64,000 bases of DNA from CAYYKK01 sp046351395 (GTDB lineage: Bacteria; Myxococcota_A; Polyangia; Polyangiales; Polyangiaceae), in the NCBI GenBank assembly GCA_046351395.1, contig JAXLYP010000001.1, positions 62,001 through 126,000 of the forward strand, read 5' to 3'. The notes under the pieces were generated by a model. It saw only the letters and a list, made by a program, of their open reading frames with translations, was not told where the DNA came from and ran no database searches. Position 1 is the stretch's first letter. Each line of letters starts with the position of its first letter. Below are positions 18,912 through 27,124 of the stretch, piece by piece. The position numbers and the translations under genes were made by a program.

Positions 18912-20267
18912 TCACGCGCGCGGCACGTCGCGCGCTTCGTCTCCAACGAGCGCGGCGAGCGCGGGTCGCACCGCGCCGCGCAGGGCGTCCCGGCGGACGC
19001 GCGCGGCGTCGCGCTTGGAGACGCGTCCCCACGTCGCGTCGAGCGCGTCGGTCGGCCCCTCGGGCACGTCCTCCGCGGGGCTCGCGAGCTCCGCGTCGAT
19101 CCGCGCGAGCTGCTCGCGGACGAACGCGGTGATCGCCGCGCGCTCGTCCGCGGTCGCGCCGCCGAGCAGCCAGGCGACGGTGGCGAACGCGAGCGTCGCG
19201 TGGCGGGCCTCGTCATCCGCGATGCCCCGAAGGATCGTCGCGAGCTCGCCAACCGCGCCCTCGCTCGCGAGTGCGGCCTCGATGCTCGCGATCGTCTCAC
19301 CGACGCACCCGTCCGCGAGCGTCGCCTTCGCGAAGGACACGCGCCCGGATTCACCGGGCACGACGTGCGAGGGCTTCGACGCATCGAGCGGGAGCGGCCC
19401 AGGTCCGATCGACCGCTGCGCGAGCGCGCTCGCGAGCCCGAACGAGAGCTCGGCGTGGCGGACCTCGTCGAGCGCGGCCTCGTGTGTCTTCTGAAGGAGA
19501 TCGGGGGGCGCGCCGAGGGCCATCAGCGAGAGGGTGACGCGCGAAAACTCGGCGATGCTCGCGTGCTCGAGCGCCGCGTCGCTCGCCCAGGCGTCCGCGA
19601 GGCGCGCGCGATCCGCGGGATCGAGCGCGGACGCGTCGCACGCGACGCGCACGAGCCAGTCGGAGCGGGACGCGGACTCGGCGACGATCGCGGTGCGCGC
19701 CTCGTCGTCCGCGCGGAGCGGCCGGCCACGCTCGGGCCGGTCGACGCCGTAGCAGCAGGCGTCCTTGACCTTCGCGCGCTCGTCCTTCGTCGCGGCGGGA
19801 TCGAACTCGTAGCCGAACATCCCGTTCGGCTGGTCCGGCAGCGTCCGCAGCTTCGGATCGGCCCAGTCGAGGTCGCACCCCTCGGGCGAGCGGTTCGACT
19901 TCTCCGCGCCCGCTTTGTGCGTGTCGACCTCGGCGATGCAGTACGCCGCGCCGTGGCGCCACCCGGGCCGGCTGAGCTTCTCGGTCGCGGGGGTGATCGC
20001 GGCCGTCGACGTCGTCACCGCGGTCGCGACGGTCGCCGGGAGCGTCGGCACGGTCGTCGGGACGCTCGTGGCCGTCGCGACCACCGTCGTCGTCGGCGCC
20101 GCCGTGCCCGGAGGATCCGTCGCGACCGGCGTCTGGGGCGACGAGCACGCGGTGAGCGCGACGGGCGCCGCCGCGGCGACGAGCACGGCGCGGAGCGCGT
20201 CCGTGAAGGCGCGCGAGGGCGGGGTCGCGAGGGGGAGCGGTTTCGGCGCGATGGGGGTGGAGCTCAT
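18912..20267 (-). CDS. Ferritin-like-domain lipoprotein
   Basis: 451 residues from MSSTPIAPKPLPLATPPSR. A hydrophobic signal with lipobox LTACS is followed by a Thr/Val/Pro linker of about 80 residues. The middle contains a Cys-rich patch (GEDACCYGVD-like, KVKDACCYGVDRPERG). The C-terminal 200 residues have two helix pairs with ferritin-type ligands: EHASIAEFSR plus EVRHAELSFG, and ETIASIEAA plus EARHATLAFA. These ExxH-type motifs suggest a di-iron site of the kind common in myxobacterial ferritin-like proteins. The ATG overlaps the stop of the upstream ACT-domain gene (ATGA), an unexpected pairing. Confidence 0.82.
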   Translation of the reverse strand: MSSTPIAPKPLPLATPPSRAFTDALRAVLVAAAAPVALTACSSPQTPVATDPPGTAAPTTTVVATATSVPTTVPTLPATVATAVTTSTAAITPATEKLSRPGWRHGAAYCIAEVDTHKAGAEKSNRSPEGCDLDWADPKLRTLPDQPNGMFGYEFDPAATKDERAKVKDACCYGVDRPERGRPLRADDEARTAIVAESASRSDWLVRVACDASALDPADRARLADAWASDAALEHASIAEFSRVTLSLMALGAPPDLLQKTHEAALDEVRHAELSFGLASALAQRSIGPGPLPLDASKPSHVVPGESGRVSFAKATLADGCVGETIASIEAALASEGAVGELATILRGIADDEARHATLAFATVAWLLGGATADERAAITAFVREQLARIDAELASPAEDVPEGPTDALDATWGRVSKRDAARVRRDALRGAVRPALAALVGDEARDVPRA

Positions 20268-20800
20268 GTCCCGGTCCTCACTTCGATGTCGAGGTTCTCT
20301 GCCGTCGCGACGTCGTCCATCTTGGCGCGCACCGCGCCGATGGACGTGCTGCGCGGGACCTCCGCGGAGAGCTCGATGCGGAACAGCGTCGCGCCGGTGA
20401 ACGGCGCGTTCCACTGCGTAGTCTCGAGCGAGACGACGTTCGCCCCGAGATCGTGGAGCGCGGAGGCGATCGCGCGAACGATGCCCTCTCGATCGAACGA
20501 CTCGGCGGTGACGACGAACCCGCGGAGCTCCCCGCGGCGGTGCTCCTCGGGGCTCTTCGTCCTCCGGAGCAGCGTCCTCGACTGAGACCTCTCCTCGAAC
20601 GCCGTGACGTCGCGCTCGATCCTTTCGATGGCCTCTCGGGTCCCCGACAGGAGCAGCGTCATCGCGAACTCGCCGCCGAGGATCGCCATCCTGCTGTCGT
20701 CGATGTTCGCCCCGCGCTCCCCGATGAACTCCGTGAGCTCACGAACGAGGCCGGGTCGGTCGGGCGCCATCGCGCAAAGGGCTAGGTACTCCTGGCTCAT
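20264..20800 (-). CDS. Double-ACT-domain protein, GcvR-like
   Basis: 178 residues built from two ACT domains. The first runs from the start (LALCAMAPDRPGLVRELTEFIGERGANIDDSRMAILGG) and the second from about residue 92 (GFVVTAESFDREGIVRAIASALHDLGANVVSLETTQ). This matches glycine cleavage system regulators (GcvR) and related small ACT proteins that bind amino acids. No gcv genes lie nearby, so the ligand and target are unknown. The stop overlaps the start of the ferritin-like gene, so both are probably made from one mRNA. Confidence 0.85.
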   Translation of the reverse strand: MSQEYLALCAMAPDRPGLVRELTEFIGERGANIDDSRMAILGGEFAMTLLLSGTREAIERIERDVTAFEERSQSRTLLRRTKSPEEHRRGELRGFVVTAESFDREGIVRAIASALHDLGANVVSLETTQWNAPFTGATLFRIELSAEVPRSTSIGAVRAKMDDVATAENLDIEVRTGT

Positions 20801-20829
20801 GGCCGCGAAGATAGCGCACCCCCCTCCTC

Positions 20830-20985
20830 CGCGCCGAAGGCGTCTGCCCTCTGCCCCGAAGGCGTCCCTCCTTCTGCCCCGAAGGCGTCTCCCCTTCTGC
20901 CCCGAAGGCGTCTCTCCTTCTGCCCCGAAGGCGTCTGCCGTCTGCCCCGAAGGCGTCTCTCCTTCTGCGCCGAAGGCGTCTCCCC
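20830..20985. repeat. Tandem array of 22-23 bp units
   Basis: Seven near-identical units start at about 20834, 20856, 20879, 20902, 20925, 20947 and 20970. Each reads CCGAAGGCGTCT followed by CCCTTCTGCCC or a close variant. The core CCGAAGG is shared with the two-hairpin repeat family elsewhere in the window. The array lies just upstream of the GcvR-like gene start (20800). It stays open in several frames on both strands because 22/23-base periods shift frame, but I see no sign it is translated. Confidence 0.85.
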
Positions 20986-20998
20986 GGGGAATTCCAAA

Positions 20999-21103
20999 AG
21001 GGGCGGAGCCCCGTTTGGTGCGGGGGGAGCGCCGAAGGCGCGTATGGGGGGCGGCAGCCCCCCACTGGGGGGCGCCGAAGGCGCAGGGGGGGCGGAGCCC
21101 CCC
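20999..21103. repeat. Cluster of short GC-rich hairpins
   Basis: Consecutive short palindromes follow the tandem array: GGGGCGGAGCCCC near 21000, GCGCCGAAGGCGC near 21030 and again near 21073, GGGGGGCGGCAGCCCCCC near 21046, and GGGGGGCGGAGCCCCCC near 21086. Each is a short perfect stem with a 3-6 base loop. They end a few bases before the stop of the minus-strand lipoprotein gene, so they may act as its transcription terminator. The same hairpin cores recur in the 41.1 and 50.5 kb repeats. Confidence 0.7.
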
Positions 21104-21108
21104 AGTAA

Positions 21109-23088
21109 TTACTGCGGCGGAGGGATGACGGCCTTCGTCCACTGCGGGCTCACGTACTGGGCGGCGACGGTCTGCCCCGGGATCCAGAACGGCGGCGAGC
21201 TCGGATCGTCCGTGCCGTTCGCGAGCTTCTGCCGATCGATCGCCGTCACCCAGAGGTGCTTGCAGAGCCCCTGCCCCTGGACGAACCCGCACTGCCCGTT
21301 CTCGGGGCTCGTCGGCGTGAGCCGATGGCCGTAGGGGCGCTCCGCGCCGAACGCGAGCCACAGGTAGCGCGAGCCGATCGACGGCGCCCACTGCGGCCAC
21401 GTGCTCGAGAGCGTCGTCCCTGGGCCGTTCGACCCGCGCACGAGCTCGAAGACGTGGTTGTCGCTGCGGCGCACGACCGCGATCTGCCCCGACCGGTTGA
21501 TGAAACTCTGTTGCGTCTTGATGGACCACCACCCGGCGGCGCGCGTGAACGCGACCGCGGAGCCGTCCGGAGAGATGGTCGGCAGGAAGTTGTTCTGATC
21601 CGTGTCGGGCGCAGCCTTGCTCGGCGCCTGCACGAGCACCTTCGGCGCGCCGAAGTGGAACGAGGACGCGCCCGCGTCCCACGTGACGGGCACCTCGACG
21701 ATCGACGCCGCCACGATGTCGTCGCCGAGGAGGCGCACGAAGTTCGCGTCGCTGTCGTACGCGGCGAACACGACGAACGAGCCATCCGCGGACCAGTCCG
21801 GCATCGTCGTGGCGTGGCCCACGGCCGGATCGATCATCGCGATCGACGCGGCGATGTCGCTCGGGAGGTCCATGTTCGTGTCGGGATCGCGCAGGCTCAC
21901 GCGCACCGTGCCGGCGGTGTTCTGCGGGACCGTGTCCGGGACGGTCACCAGCATCGCCGGTCGCGTCGTCGGCTCGAGCGGGTTGAACGTCGCGTAGGTC
22001 GCGCGCACGTTCGGCTGGGGCGCGACCTTCTGCGTGAACTTTTGCGTCATCGGGTCGAACGCGAGCGCGCCGAACTCGAAGTTCCCGCCGTTGTACGTGT
22101 ACGCGAAGCGCGTCCCGTCGCGCGAGACGCGGTGGCACCCGGAGCACGGCTGACCGGCTCCGAGCGCGGGCGCGTCGTTCGGGAGGGGGATGTCCGTGCC
22201 TGCCTGGATGTCGAGCACGCGGAACGATCCGGTGGACGACTGCCACACGTAGATCGCGCTCTCGTCGATCGAGTCCGCCGTGATCGTGAACGCGCGCGGC
22301 GCGCTCGCCCGCACCATGCCCGACGCGCCGAGCCCGTCGACCTCCAGCGAGACGGCGGTGTCCGCGGTGGACGCGCCGACGAGCGACCAGAGGTCCTTCG
22401 CCGCGGTGAGCTCGCGTGAGGTCGTGTAGAAGCTCAGGTCGAGGGTGTCCGCTGTCCTCATTCGGACGCGGTACGTCGCGTTGTCGGACGCTTGCGACCA
22501 CTGCGCCTCGATCGGCGGCACGTTGCCCGGAAGGACGACGCCGTCCTCCGGGTACTCGATCGCGGGAGCCGCGCTCGTGTCCGGATCGGCCTGCGCGGTG
22601 TCGAAGGCGCTCTTCGTCGTCGCGTCCGTGCCGGGGCCGAACACGTCCCCGACGAGCTTCACGGTGATCGCCGCGGAGGCGGTCGCCGCGCCGAGCTGCG
22701 CCGTGACGTTCGTCTGGCCGCCTCGCTCCGCGAGCGTGAGCACGCCGTCCGCGCCGATCGATCCGAACGCCGGGCTGACGCTCCACTTCACCGCGCTCGT
22801 CACCTCGGACTCGGGCCCACCGTTCTCGGACGCGAACGCGCGGAACGGCGCCTTCGTCGTCCCGGGGGAGCCGAGCGTCACCACGAGGTTCGCCGTGGGC
22901 GGATCGATGCGGAGCATCACCATCTTCACGGGCCCGCCGCCCGAGCCGCCCGTTCCGCTCCCCGTGCTCGAGCTCGAGCTCGTCGTGTCCGCGTTCCCGT
23001 CGTCGCAGGAGAAGGCCGAGAGAGCCGCTGCCGCCGCGACGATCCAGATCAGCCCGGTGCGCAGACTGCGCGCGTACAAGCGAGGCAT
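21109..23088 (-). CDS. Lipoprotein with Ig-like domain, CxxCH motif and propeller-like repeats
   Basis: 659 residues from MPRLYARSLRTGLIW, a signal ending LSAFSCDD and a Ser/Thr/Gly linker. Next comes a BIG2/Ig-like domain (about 60-150). The motif PCSGCHRVS is a CxxCH c-type heme site; there is only one. TolB/PD40-like strands follow (SRDGTRFAYTYNGG; WSADGSFVVFAAYD; SPDGSAVAFTR). The C-terminal block LWLAFGAERPYGH...LWVTAID closely parallels the lipoprotein at 47.7 kb, so the two are paralogs. It may be a surface electron-transfer or binding protein (inference). Confidence 0.8.
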   Translation of the reverse strand: MPRLYARSLRTGLIWIVAAAAALSAFSCDDGNADTTSSSSSTGSGTGGSGGGPVKMVMLRIDPPTANLVVTLGSPGTTKAPFRAFASENGGPESEVTSAVKWSVSPAFGSIGADGVLTLAERGGQTNVTAQLGAATASAAITVKLVGDVFGPGTDATTKSAFDTAQADPDTSAAPAIEYPEDGVVLPGNVPPIEAQWSQASDNATYRVRMRTADTLDLSFYTTSRELTAAKDLWSLVGASTADTAVSLEVDGLGASGMVRASAPRAFTITADSIDESAIYVWQSSTGSFRVLDIQAGTDIPLPNDAPALGAGQPCSGCHRVSRDGTRFAYTYNGGNFEFGALAFDPMTQKFTQKVAPQPNVRATYATFNPLEPTTRPAMLVTVPDTVPQNTAGTVRVSLRDPDTNMDLPSDIAASIAMIDPAVGHATTMPDWSADGSFVVFAAYDSDANFVRLLGDDIVAASIVEVPVTWDAGASSFHFGAPKVLVQAPSKAAPDTDQNNFLPTISPDGSAVAFTRAAGWWSIKTQQSFINRSGQIAVVRRSDNHVFELVRGSNGPGTTLSSTWPQWAPSIGSRYLWLAFGAERPYGHRLTPTSPENGQCGFVQGQGLCKHLWVTAIDRQKLANGTDDPSSPPFWIPGQTVAAQYVSPQWTKAVIPPPQ

Positions 23089-23124
23089 GAGAGAAGCGTA
23101 TCCGGGATACGCTCGCGGCGTCCC

Positions 23125-23583
23125 ATGATCACGCGCACTCACCTCGGGCTCCTCTTCGCGCTCATGCTCGTCGGATGTGCGAGCGGCCAAGAGCCCGCGA
23201 CGCGCTCGACGAGCGAGCCCACGACGACGGCCCCGACGCCCACACCCACGACGCGCGCGTCGGCGATGTCCATGGCGCCGAGCTCCGCCTCCGCGAGCGC
23301 CGACCCGACGAGCCCCGCCGTCGCGATCGACGACACGTGCCGGTCCGACGCGGACTGCACGCTCGAGAACGTCTCCGAGGACACGTGCTGCTCGACGTGC
23401 GGCGACCGCGCGATGACGAACTCGCGCGCCGCCGCGCTCCACGCGAAGTGCGCGTCCCCGCGCAAGGACAAGGCGGGCGCGGCCCTCGAATGCCCGTCGC
23501 TCGACTGCCCCTACCAGCCCGTCACGCCCGTGTGCGACGGCGGGCGGTGCGCCGCGCGGCCGCGCCTCATGCCCAAGTCGTGA
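23125..23583 (+). CDS. Small Cys-rich lipoprotein
   Basis: 152 residues, starting MITRTHLGLLFALMLVGC with a clear lipobox. A Thr/Pro/Ser linker of about 50 residues leads to a compact domain with ten cysteines (DTCRSDADCTLENVSEDTCCSTCGDR... ALECPSLDCPYQPVTPVCDGGRC), which suggests disulfides in an exported domain. I recognise no family. It diverges from the c-heme-motif lipoprotein with 36 bases between the two starts, so the promoters must overlap. Confidence 0.72.
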   Translation: MITRTHLGLLFALMLVGCASGQEPATRSTSEPTTTAPTPTPTTRASAMSMAPSSASASADPTSPAVAIDDTCRSDADCTLENVSEDTCCSTCGDRAMTNSRAAALHAKCASPRKDKAGAALECPSLDCPYQPVTPVCDGGRCAARPRLMPKS

Positions 23584-23616
23584 GGCCGCGCGCCCGCTCG
23601 CGCGCGCGATGCGGGG

Positions 23617-23979
23617 TCAGTCGCCTTCGTACTCGCAGCGTGCGTCGCACGTCTCGAACACGGTCACGCGCTCGAGCGGGGCGAGCCCGGGCTTCAGCCG
23701 ATCCCAGATCCACTTCGCGAGGTTCTCGCTCGTGGGGTTCTCGAGGCCCTCGACGTCGTTCAAGTAGTTGTGGTCGAGCAGGTCGTAGAGCGGCCTCCAC
23801 GCGTCGTAGAGGACGGCGTAGTCGATGAACCAACCCGTCGCGGGATCGACGGGGCCGCGCACGGACAGCTCGATCTTGAAGCTGTGGCCGTGCAGGCGCC
23901 TGCACTTGTGGTTCTCGGGCACGCGCGGGAGTTTGTGCGCGGCCTCGAACCGAAACTCGTGGACCAACCGAACGTTCAT
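23617..23979 (-). CDS. queD: 6-carboxy-5,6,7,8-tetrahydropterin synthase
   Basis: 120 residues, the normal length for QueD. Zinc ligands are His15 (EAAHKL), His30 and His32 (RLHGHSF). The catalytic Cys26 (NHKCRRL) and the late His (DHNYLND) and Glu (VFETCD) are all present. The enzyme converts dihydroneopterin triphosphate to carboxytetrahydropterin in queuosine synthesis. No queC or queE lies in the window. Its ATG overlaps the stop of a BFD-type ferredoxin gene (ATGA), so these two are coupled. Confidence 0.93.
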   Translation of the reverse strand: MNVRLVHEFRFEAAHKLPRVPENHKCRRLHGHSFKIELSVRGPVDPATGWFIDYAVLYDAWRPLYDLLDHNYLNDVEGLENPTSENLAKWIWDRLKPGLAPLERVTVFETCDARCEYEGD

Positions 23980-24257
23980 TTCTCCTCCGGTCCCTCTTTC
24001 GCCAGCGCGGCGAGGCCGGCGAGCGTGGCGAGGGACGTGGGGTGGTACGGCGGCCGAGGCGTGATGGGGTTCGACGCGTCACCGCCGCGCTCGCGAATGA
24101 GCCTCGCGCAGAGCGCGAGGCACCACTTGCCCTGGCAGTACCCCGTGCCGAAGCCCGTGTACCTCTTCACGGACTCGATGTCCGTGTGCCCGCGGCTCAT
24201 CGCCGTCTCGAGCTCGTGCAGCGTCACGTCTTCGCAGCGGCACACGAGCGTCTTCAT
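23976..24257 (-). CDS. BFD-like [2Fe-2S] protein
   Basis: 93 residues. Cys6 and Cys8 (LVCRCEDV) with Cys41 and Cys46 (GYCQGKWC) make the spacing CxC...CxxxxC of bacterioferritin-associated-ferredoxin (BFD) type [2Fe-2S] domains. Such domains occur alone or at the C-terminus of soluble oxidases that act on amines or opines. The rest is a Pro/Leu-rich tail. It overlaps queD downstream and is 6 bases from a tiny basic gene upstream. A link between this cluster and queuosine synthesis is not established. Confidence 0.85.
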   Translation of the reverse strand: MKTLVCRCEDVTLHELETAMSRGHTDIESVKRYTGFGTGYCQGKWCLALCARLIRERGGDASNPITPRPPYHPTSLATLAGLAALAKEGPEEK

Positions 24258-24263
24258 CGCGGA

Positions 24264-24404
24264 CTACTTCTTCGCGGCGTCCTTCGCGGGGGCGGCGCCG
24301 CGCTCGGACGGGGTCGCCGCGGCCTCCTGCTTCGCGCGCCACTTGGCGAGGCGCTTCGTGTCACGGATCTTCTTCTTCTTTCGGACCATCGGCTTCTGAG
24401 GCAT
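24264..24404 (-). CDS. Tiny highly basic protein (46 residues)
   Basis: The frame from ATG at 24404 to TAG at 24264 encodes MPQKPMVRKKKKIRDTKRLA... AKDAAKK. It is strongly basic, with a run of four lysines and an Ala/Lys tail. It sits in a tight row with the BFD-like gene (6 bases) and has no conflicting frame. The composition suggests an RNA- or nucleoprotein-binding peptide, but no family is recognised. It is too short for standard ORF calling yet likely real. Confidence 0.6.
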   Translation of the reverse strand: MPQKPMVRKKKKIRDTKRLAKWRAKQEAAATPSERGAAPAKDAAKK

Positions 24405-24433
24405 GCGCGCCTCTTAGCACGAGCCCACGTCCG

Positions 24434-24997
24434 TCAGACGAGTTCTTGAACGACGAGCGGCTCGCGCATAGGCCGCATCCGCAGCGACCGCTGCGCATTC
24501 GACCGGTAGTTCGCGCTCGCGAGGACAGTCTCGACGATCCCCGAGAACCGGACGAGCGATCCGGGCCGGAGCACCACCTCGCGGTACCAGATCGCGCCGG
24601 TCAGCTTCGCCGGATCGATGCCGAGGTAGGCGAGCTCGTCCGGGACGCGCTCCAGGCTCCGCTCCGTGCGCGGCAGGCGCCCAGCGACGACGATGAAATA
24701 CCCCGCGGGGAGCACGACCTCGAACGCGTCCGCCGTCTTCACGACGAGGTCGTGCGGGGACGTCGCCGTCCCGAGCGGCTCGAACACGCGGACGACGCCG
24801 TCCTCCCCCTGCAGGGCGTCCGCGCGCCCGATCTGCCCTTGGTAGTACGCGCACGGCGCGCCGCTGAACGGCGACCTCGCCGGCTCCGTCGCCCGGACCT
24901 CCGCGACGAGCTGCACCCACCGCGGCGAGTCCACGGCGCCGAGGACCGAGAGCTCGTTCCCGCGCGAGAACCAGGACGAGATCGGGCCGTACTTCAT
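24434..24997 (-). CDS. GIDE-domain-like membrane-associated protein
   Basis: 187 residues from MKYGPISSWFSRGNEL. The ATG at 24997 has CGAGGGGCGG as a ribosome site; an ATG at 25012 is an alternative. The central block (ARSPFSGAPCAYYQGQIG... LVVKTADAFEVVLPAGYF) has the S-P-x-[ST]-G-x-P-C-x-Y-Y pattern of GIDE-type domains, named from a eukaryotic E3 ligase and found in many bacterial proteins. No membrane helix is obvious in this version. Function unknown. Confidence 0.6.
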   Translation of the reverse strand: MKYGPISSWFSRGNELSVLGAVDSPRWVQLVAEVRATEPARSPFSGAPCAYYQGQIGRADALQGEDGVVRVFEPLGTATSPHDLVVKTADAFEVVLPAGYFIVVAGRLPRTERSLERVPDELAYLGIDPAKLTGAIWYREVVLRPGSLVRFSGIVETVLASANYRSNAQRSLRMRPMREPLVVQELV

Positions 24998-25029
24998 CCG
25001 CCCCTCGAGCATACGAGAGGATCGAAAGA

Positions 25030-25893
25030 TCAGGGCCGGCGTCCGCTCGCGGCGGCGAGGTTCACTGTCAGCTCGAACTCGCCCTCGGACCAGTACTTGA
25101 GGATCGCGGCGCGGGCGTACGCGAGCGCGTCCGTCGCGACGGCCGGGGCCATGTCGAGCGCGGCGCGCGTGTCCGGCGCGACCATCAGCTCGAACACGGG
25201 GTGCTGCACGAACTCGCGACCCGACGCGAACCGCACCCCCAGGAGCTGGACGTCGACCTCCACGTCCGTGAACCCGGCCGCCTCGAGCTCGTCCGAGATC
25301 GTCTCGGGCGTGGGCCGATTCGCCGCGCCGATCTCCACCGACTCGGCGAGCTTCGGGAGATCCTTCTGGAGCGCGTACTCGCGGATCATGTCCACGATCT
25401 CCGGGAACGAGCCGCGGAGCGGGAGCGCGAGCACGCCCTGCCCGCCTTCCACGAGGAGCCGCCGCATGTCGACGAGGAGCTCGCGCCGCGTCGGGCGCAC
25501 GCACATGGGGTGAATCGCGAGCGCGTGCGTGAACCCCCGGTCCGGGAGCTTCGTGGGAGGCCCGCGCAGGATTTCGAACGAAGCGGCGAGCGGCCCACCT
25601 CGCGCGATCGCGCGCCGCATGCTCACGTCCGAGAGCTCGAGCCCCTTCAGGCTCGCCTCGGGGAGGCGCTCCGCGATGAGCGGCGCCTCCACGCCCGCGC
25701 GCGAGCCGACCACGACGACCGACGCCGGCGTCGACGGGACGAGCATGTTCGTCGCGATCGCGACGAACGACGAGAGGTACCGCGGCATCACCTCCTGCTC
25801 GAGCGCGTCGAGGTCGCGCTCGAGCAGCGGGGGTCCAAGGCGCGATCCGCCCGCGCTCGAGAGCGGCGGCGGTGGCGGGACCCTCGAGCTCAT
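25030..25893 (-). CDS. Probable class I SAM-dependent methyltransferase
   Basis: 287 residues. A Pro-rich start is followed by a Rossmann-type strand with SVVVVGSRAGVEAPLIAERLPEASLKGLELS, matching motif I and the acidic end of strand 2. THALAIHPMCVRPTRRELLVDMRRLLVEGGQGVLALP is the usual motif IV-post region. No zinc or substrate motif identifies the target. The canonical GxGxG is replaced by GSRAG, so catalytic status needs proof. It sits between the GIDE-like gene and the HEAT-like gene on the same strand. Confidence 0.7.
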   Translation of the reverse strand: MSSRVPPPPPLSSAGGSRLGPPLLERDLDALEQEVMPRYLSSFVAIATNMLVPSTPASVVVVGSRAGVEAPLIAERLPEASLKGLELSDVSMRRAIARGGPLAASFEILRGPPTKLPDRGFTHALAIHPMCVRPTRRELLVDMRRLLVEGGQGVLALPLRGSFPEIVDMIREYALQKDLPKLAESVEIGAANRPTPETISDELEAAGFTDVEVDVQLLGVRFASGREFVQHPVFELMVAPDTRAALDMAPAVATDALAYARAAILKYWSEGEFELTVNLAAASGRRP

Positions 25894-25897
25894 CCGA

Positions 25898-26614
25898 TCA
25901 GCGCTTCTTCGCGCCCTTGCCGCTGCGCGCGGGTTCGGGCGGGGGCGGCTCGTCCCCTCCTCCGTCTCCGCTCAAGAGCTCGATCGCTTCGCTCGCGAGC
26001 TCGCCGAGCGTGACCTCGCTCTCGCCCTCGCCGATCTCGTCTGCGAGCTCGACGGTGCGCGTGTCGTCGAGGAGCCGCGTGAGGATCTTCGCGAACGCCG
26101 GATCGCCGATCTCGACGCCCACCTCGATCGCCGCCGCGACCGCGTCCGGATCCTCGTGCGACGCAAAGAGCGCGAGGAGCTTCATCACGCCGGGCTCCGG
26201 CACCTCGGCGAACACGTAGGGGAGCTCCGCGAGCGCGGGCGCGCCGACGGGCAGGCGCTTCACCGCGCGCTCCACGCCGGTCGCCACCTCCTTGAACCGA
26301 TCGAACGCGAGCCCCTCGAGCGCGACACCCGCCGCGTCGCGCGGCTCCTCGAGCGCCGAGTTGAGGATGTCGATCAGCGTGTCGATCACGCGCGGCCCCT
26401 CGAACTCACCGAGGAGCTCCGCCACGAGCGTGAGCCTCAGCGCGGCCTCGTCTTCGTCCGCCTCGCGGAGCGCCGCGTCCGCCGCGCGCGCGAGCGCGTC
26501 CACGGCCTTCGTCTGGTCCGACGCGGCGATGTCGTCCTGCAGCTTCCGGACCTTGCGCTCGGCCTCGAATAGCTGTGGAAGAAGCGTGTCGAGGGACTCG
26601 ATGTTTGCGGACAT
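25898..26614 (-). CDS. HEAT-like repeat protein
   Basis: 238 residues, acidic and helical. Repeating paired helices (LRLTLVAELLGEFEGPRVIDTLIDILNSA; VMKLLALFASHEDPDAVAAAIEVGVEIGDPAFAKILTRLL) fit HEAT or Armadillo-like solenoids. The N-terminus is a possible coiled coil (LFEAERKVRKLQDDIAASDQ). The C-terminus is Gly/Pro-rich and ends KGAKKR. It begins 44 bases from the MAPEG gene stop and its stop is 4 bases from the methyltransferase start. Probably a scaffold; no partner is known. Confidence 0.6.
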   Translation of the reverse strand: MSANIESLDTLLPQLFEAERKVRKLQDDIAASDQTKAVDALARAADAALREADEDEAALRLTLVAELLGEFEGPRVIDTLIDILNSALEEPRDAAGVALEGLAFDRFKEVATGVERAVKRLPVGAPALAELPYVFAEVPEPGVMKLLALFASHEDPDAVAAAIEVGVEIGDPAFAKILTRLLDDTRTVELADEIGEGESEVTLGELASEAIELLSGDGGGDEPPPPEPARSGKGAKKR

Positions 26615-26658
26615 GCGCGGGGGCCTACCAACGATCGCGCGTCAACGCAAGGCGGCCG

Positions 26659-27105
26659 TCAGGGGAGCGCGGCCGCGTACCGCACCACGTGGTAGGCGAT
26701 CCCGAGCGTCGCCGCCTGCCCGACGACGAAGAAGATCGTGCGCCACGGCTGCTTTCCCAGCATGTAGACGACGGCGTGGAGCACGCGCGCGCCCGAGAAC
26801 ACGCTGAAATAGATCAGGGCGTCGCGGCGCTCCACGCGGGTCAGCACGAACAGGAACGCGATGATGAGGAACGGCACGATGTTCGCGAACGCGTTCCGCC
26901 ACACGCGCGTCGCGCGCTGGACCGCGGCGACTTCTTCATCGACGACCTTCGTCGACGCGCCCGCCGTTCGCCCCACGTCCTCCGGGTTGATCGCCGTCTT
27001 CGTCCTCACGCGGACGACCGAGCTCAGGCCGTCCAAGAGGAAGAGCAGCGTGACGAGGCCCACCGCGAAGTAGCAGTACACGCCGAACGCAGGATAGTGG
27101 TCCAC
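26659..27105 (-). CDS. MAPEG-family membrane protein
   Basis: 148 residues with four hydrophobic segments. The signature stretch is RVWRNAFANIVPFLIIAFLFVLTRV, then FSGARVLHAVVYMLGKQPWRTIFFVVGQ, both typical of MAPEG proteins (microsomal glutathione S-transferases and prostaglandin E synthases). An integral membrane glutathione transferase or peroxidase role is the family norm; the substrate is unknown. It follows the decarboxylase gene by 19 bases on the same strand, so they may be co-transcribed. Confidence 0.85.
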   Translation of the reverse strand: MDHYPAFGVYCYFAVGLVTLLFLLDGLSSVVRVRTKTAINPEDVGRTAGASTKVVDEEVAAVQRATRVWRNAFANIVPFLIIAFLFVLTRVERRDALIYFSVFSGARVLHAVVYMLGKQPWRTIFFVVGQAATLGIAYHVVRYAAALP

Positions 27106-27124
27106 AAGGCCTCCGGAACGAGGG

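Noticed and set aside
20739..21065. Short minus-strand frames reading RRLRGRR/AFGAEGETPSGQ repeats
   Set aside because: They arise from the 22-23 bp tandem array; no start signal or family supports translation.
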